From: Welwitschia mirabilis
Lineage: Eukaryota > Gnetophyta > Gnetopsida > Welwitschiales
Direction of reading: 5' to 3'
Length of the DNA: 33,513 nt
Assembly: GCA_051453625.1 (NCBI GenBank)
Contig: JBOZIK010000001.1
Span: 124,221,279-124,254,791, forward strand
The translations under genes were made by a program, and so were the position numbers. The notes under the pieces are model-generated. The model was not told the origin of the DNA and did no database searches. It was given only the letters and a program-made list of their open reading frames with translations. This document shows, piece after piece, positions 32,491 through 33,513 of this stretch (position 1 is the first letter of the stretch; the number at the start of each line of letters is the position of its first letter).

Positions 32491-33260
32491 AAGGAGAGCC
32501 TATAAAGCATCAACAATAATGATGAAAAATAAGAAGCTAGAGGAAAAGTTTTCCTAAGAGACATTTAAGACCTAAAGTGGAGGAGAAAACATCCCACTTA
32601 TGCAAATAATAGAGGTCACATTGGCCAATATCATTTAAATATCTATCTCAAAGGTCCTTTCTAGTCTATGATATCTAATGATATATAAATGAAAGTTTTA
32701 ATCTAGATAATCATAACCCTTAACATAACATTTTGAGGGCTATTAGAGGTCCAGTACATAAACTTCATAGCAAGGATAAGATTGTCTACAATGAACTTGT
32801 TTTTCACGAAGCCTATTTATTCCCCACTCATAAGACTAGAAAAAGTCTTCTATAATTAGGTAGATAAGGCTTTACTAATGATTTTATATATAACATTCAA
32901 ATGAGTTATGGGTCTCCAATTATTAATGCTATAAGAGGCATCTACTTTTAAAAGATTCCTTACTTTTTTTTATGTTGAGGCGACCCATAAGGAATCCTTA
33001 GGAAGAGCTTCAATGTAAACATTATAAGCATCAAGTATAATAATATGTCAAAATCTCTTTAAAAATTTACTAATGAAACCCTTAATTCCTAGAGATTTTC
33101 CATCTTTAAGTTTATTGAGTTCAGTCAAGAATTCATCTCTAGAAATATAGCTATCATTACAATAAATATTTTGATTTAAGGGCTTAAGCAATTTTAAACA
33201 CATATCAATGGCTCCTTCATCTGCATCATTAGTAAAAGTAAGACACAAGTAATGATTATG
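32462..33260 (-). pseudogene. LINE reverse transcriptase (ORF2), N-terminal core, broken
   Basis: Landmarks on the minus strand: RDEFLTELNKLKDGKSLGIKG (about 33080-33145), matching the pre-RT motif L...L..MK..KSPGxDG; then FISKFLKRF; then NWRPITHLNVIYKIISKAL (about 32860-32930), matching the invariant WRPISLxNxxYKIIAKxL of plant L1 reverse transcriptases; then SSFLFFIIIVDAL (about 32500-32545), matching PLSPFLFxLxxExL. The Asp-rich catalytic motif A is not readable between them. Stops are frequent. The endonuclease half should lie beyond the window's right edge. Confidence 0.8.
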
Positions 33261-33513
33261 AAAAGCTTTAAGAATATCTTCTTAGATGGTGTAAGTAGAA
33301 TATCTAACATTAATGTTCCCTATGTGGGAAGATGGAAGTTTACCTTTCAAAAAATGAAAGAACTCAAGGGAAACTTAATCTCTTATATGCAACTGAGAAA
33401 AATAAGCACAAATATGCTTACATCTAGATTTTTGAAGCTCTATTTTCTTAAGCTTGTTCTTACAACTTTGAAGTAGATCAAGATCCTTAGGGAAACCAAG
33501 GCTTGTATTAATC
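33261..33513 (-). pseudogene. LINE ORF2 upstream part, truncated by window edge
   Basis: This continues the LINE toward its endonuclease/linker region. Translation is broken and no specific motif can be named. The plus-strand open stretch here is treated as a shadow of the LINE. Confidence 0.4.

Overview
This is an AT-rich, gap-ridden stretch of a plant nuclear genome made almost entirely of old, decayed retrotransposons. I see no intact host gene, no rRNA or tRNA gene, no CRISPR array and no bacterial-type operon. A plant origin follows from the element families: Athila/Tat-like Ty3/gypsy with a tRNA-Asp primer site, Ty1/copia of the TNT-1-94 type with an initiator tRNA-Met primer site, a plant L1-like LINE, and a piece resembling chloroplast ycf3. 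The strong AT bias and rarity of CpG fit a large genome full of methylated repeats. I cannot name the species.

Layout. 1-1050 (-): gag remnant of a gypsy element, cut by the window edge. 1109-12450 (+): one Athila/Tat-like gypsy element with 5' LTR, decayed tRNA-Asp primer site, leader with repeated palindromes, gag and protease. After these comes about 3.6 kb with no visible reverse transcriptase or integrase, then the 3' LTR. 12451-19611: mostly unassignable AT-rich DNA, with a candidate copia LTR at about 13.85-15.03 kb. 19612-20500 (-): primer site and LTR edge like those of chromoviruses. 21044-28857 (-): a domain-less LTR element whose two LTRs flank a nested copia element at 22774-27621. 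The outer element's 5' LTR also carries an assembly gap and a plastid-like fragment with a group II intron domain V. 28863-30150 (-): unrecognised decayed coding-like sequence. About 30400-33513 (-): LINE reverse transcriptase and downstream region, cut by the right edge.

Nothing here works as a system now. Every coding remnant carries stops and frameshifts. Most changes I could compare with family consensus are C-to-T or G-to-A. In the copia element these hit all three integrase catalytic residues, one reverse transcriptase aspartate and several RNase H positions.

Caution: five of the six 100-N gaps, and some others, are flanked by near-identical direct copies of the same sequence, usually of equal length. 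These look like unmerged contig or haplotype overlaps rather than real tandem duplications.
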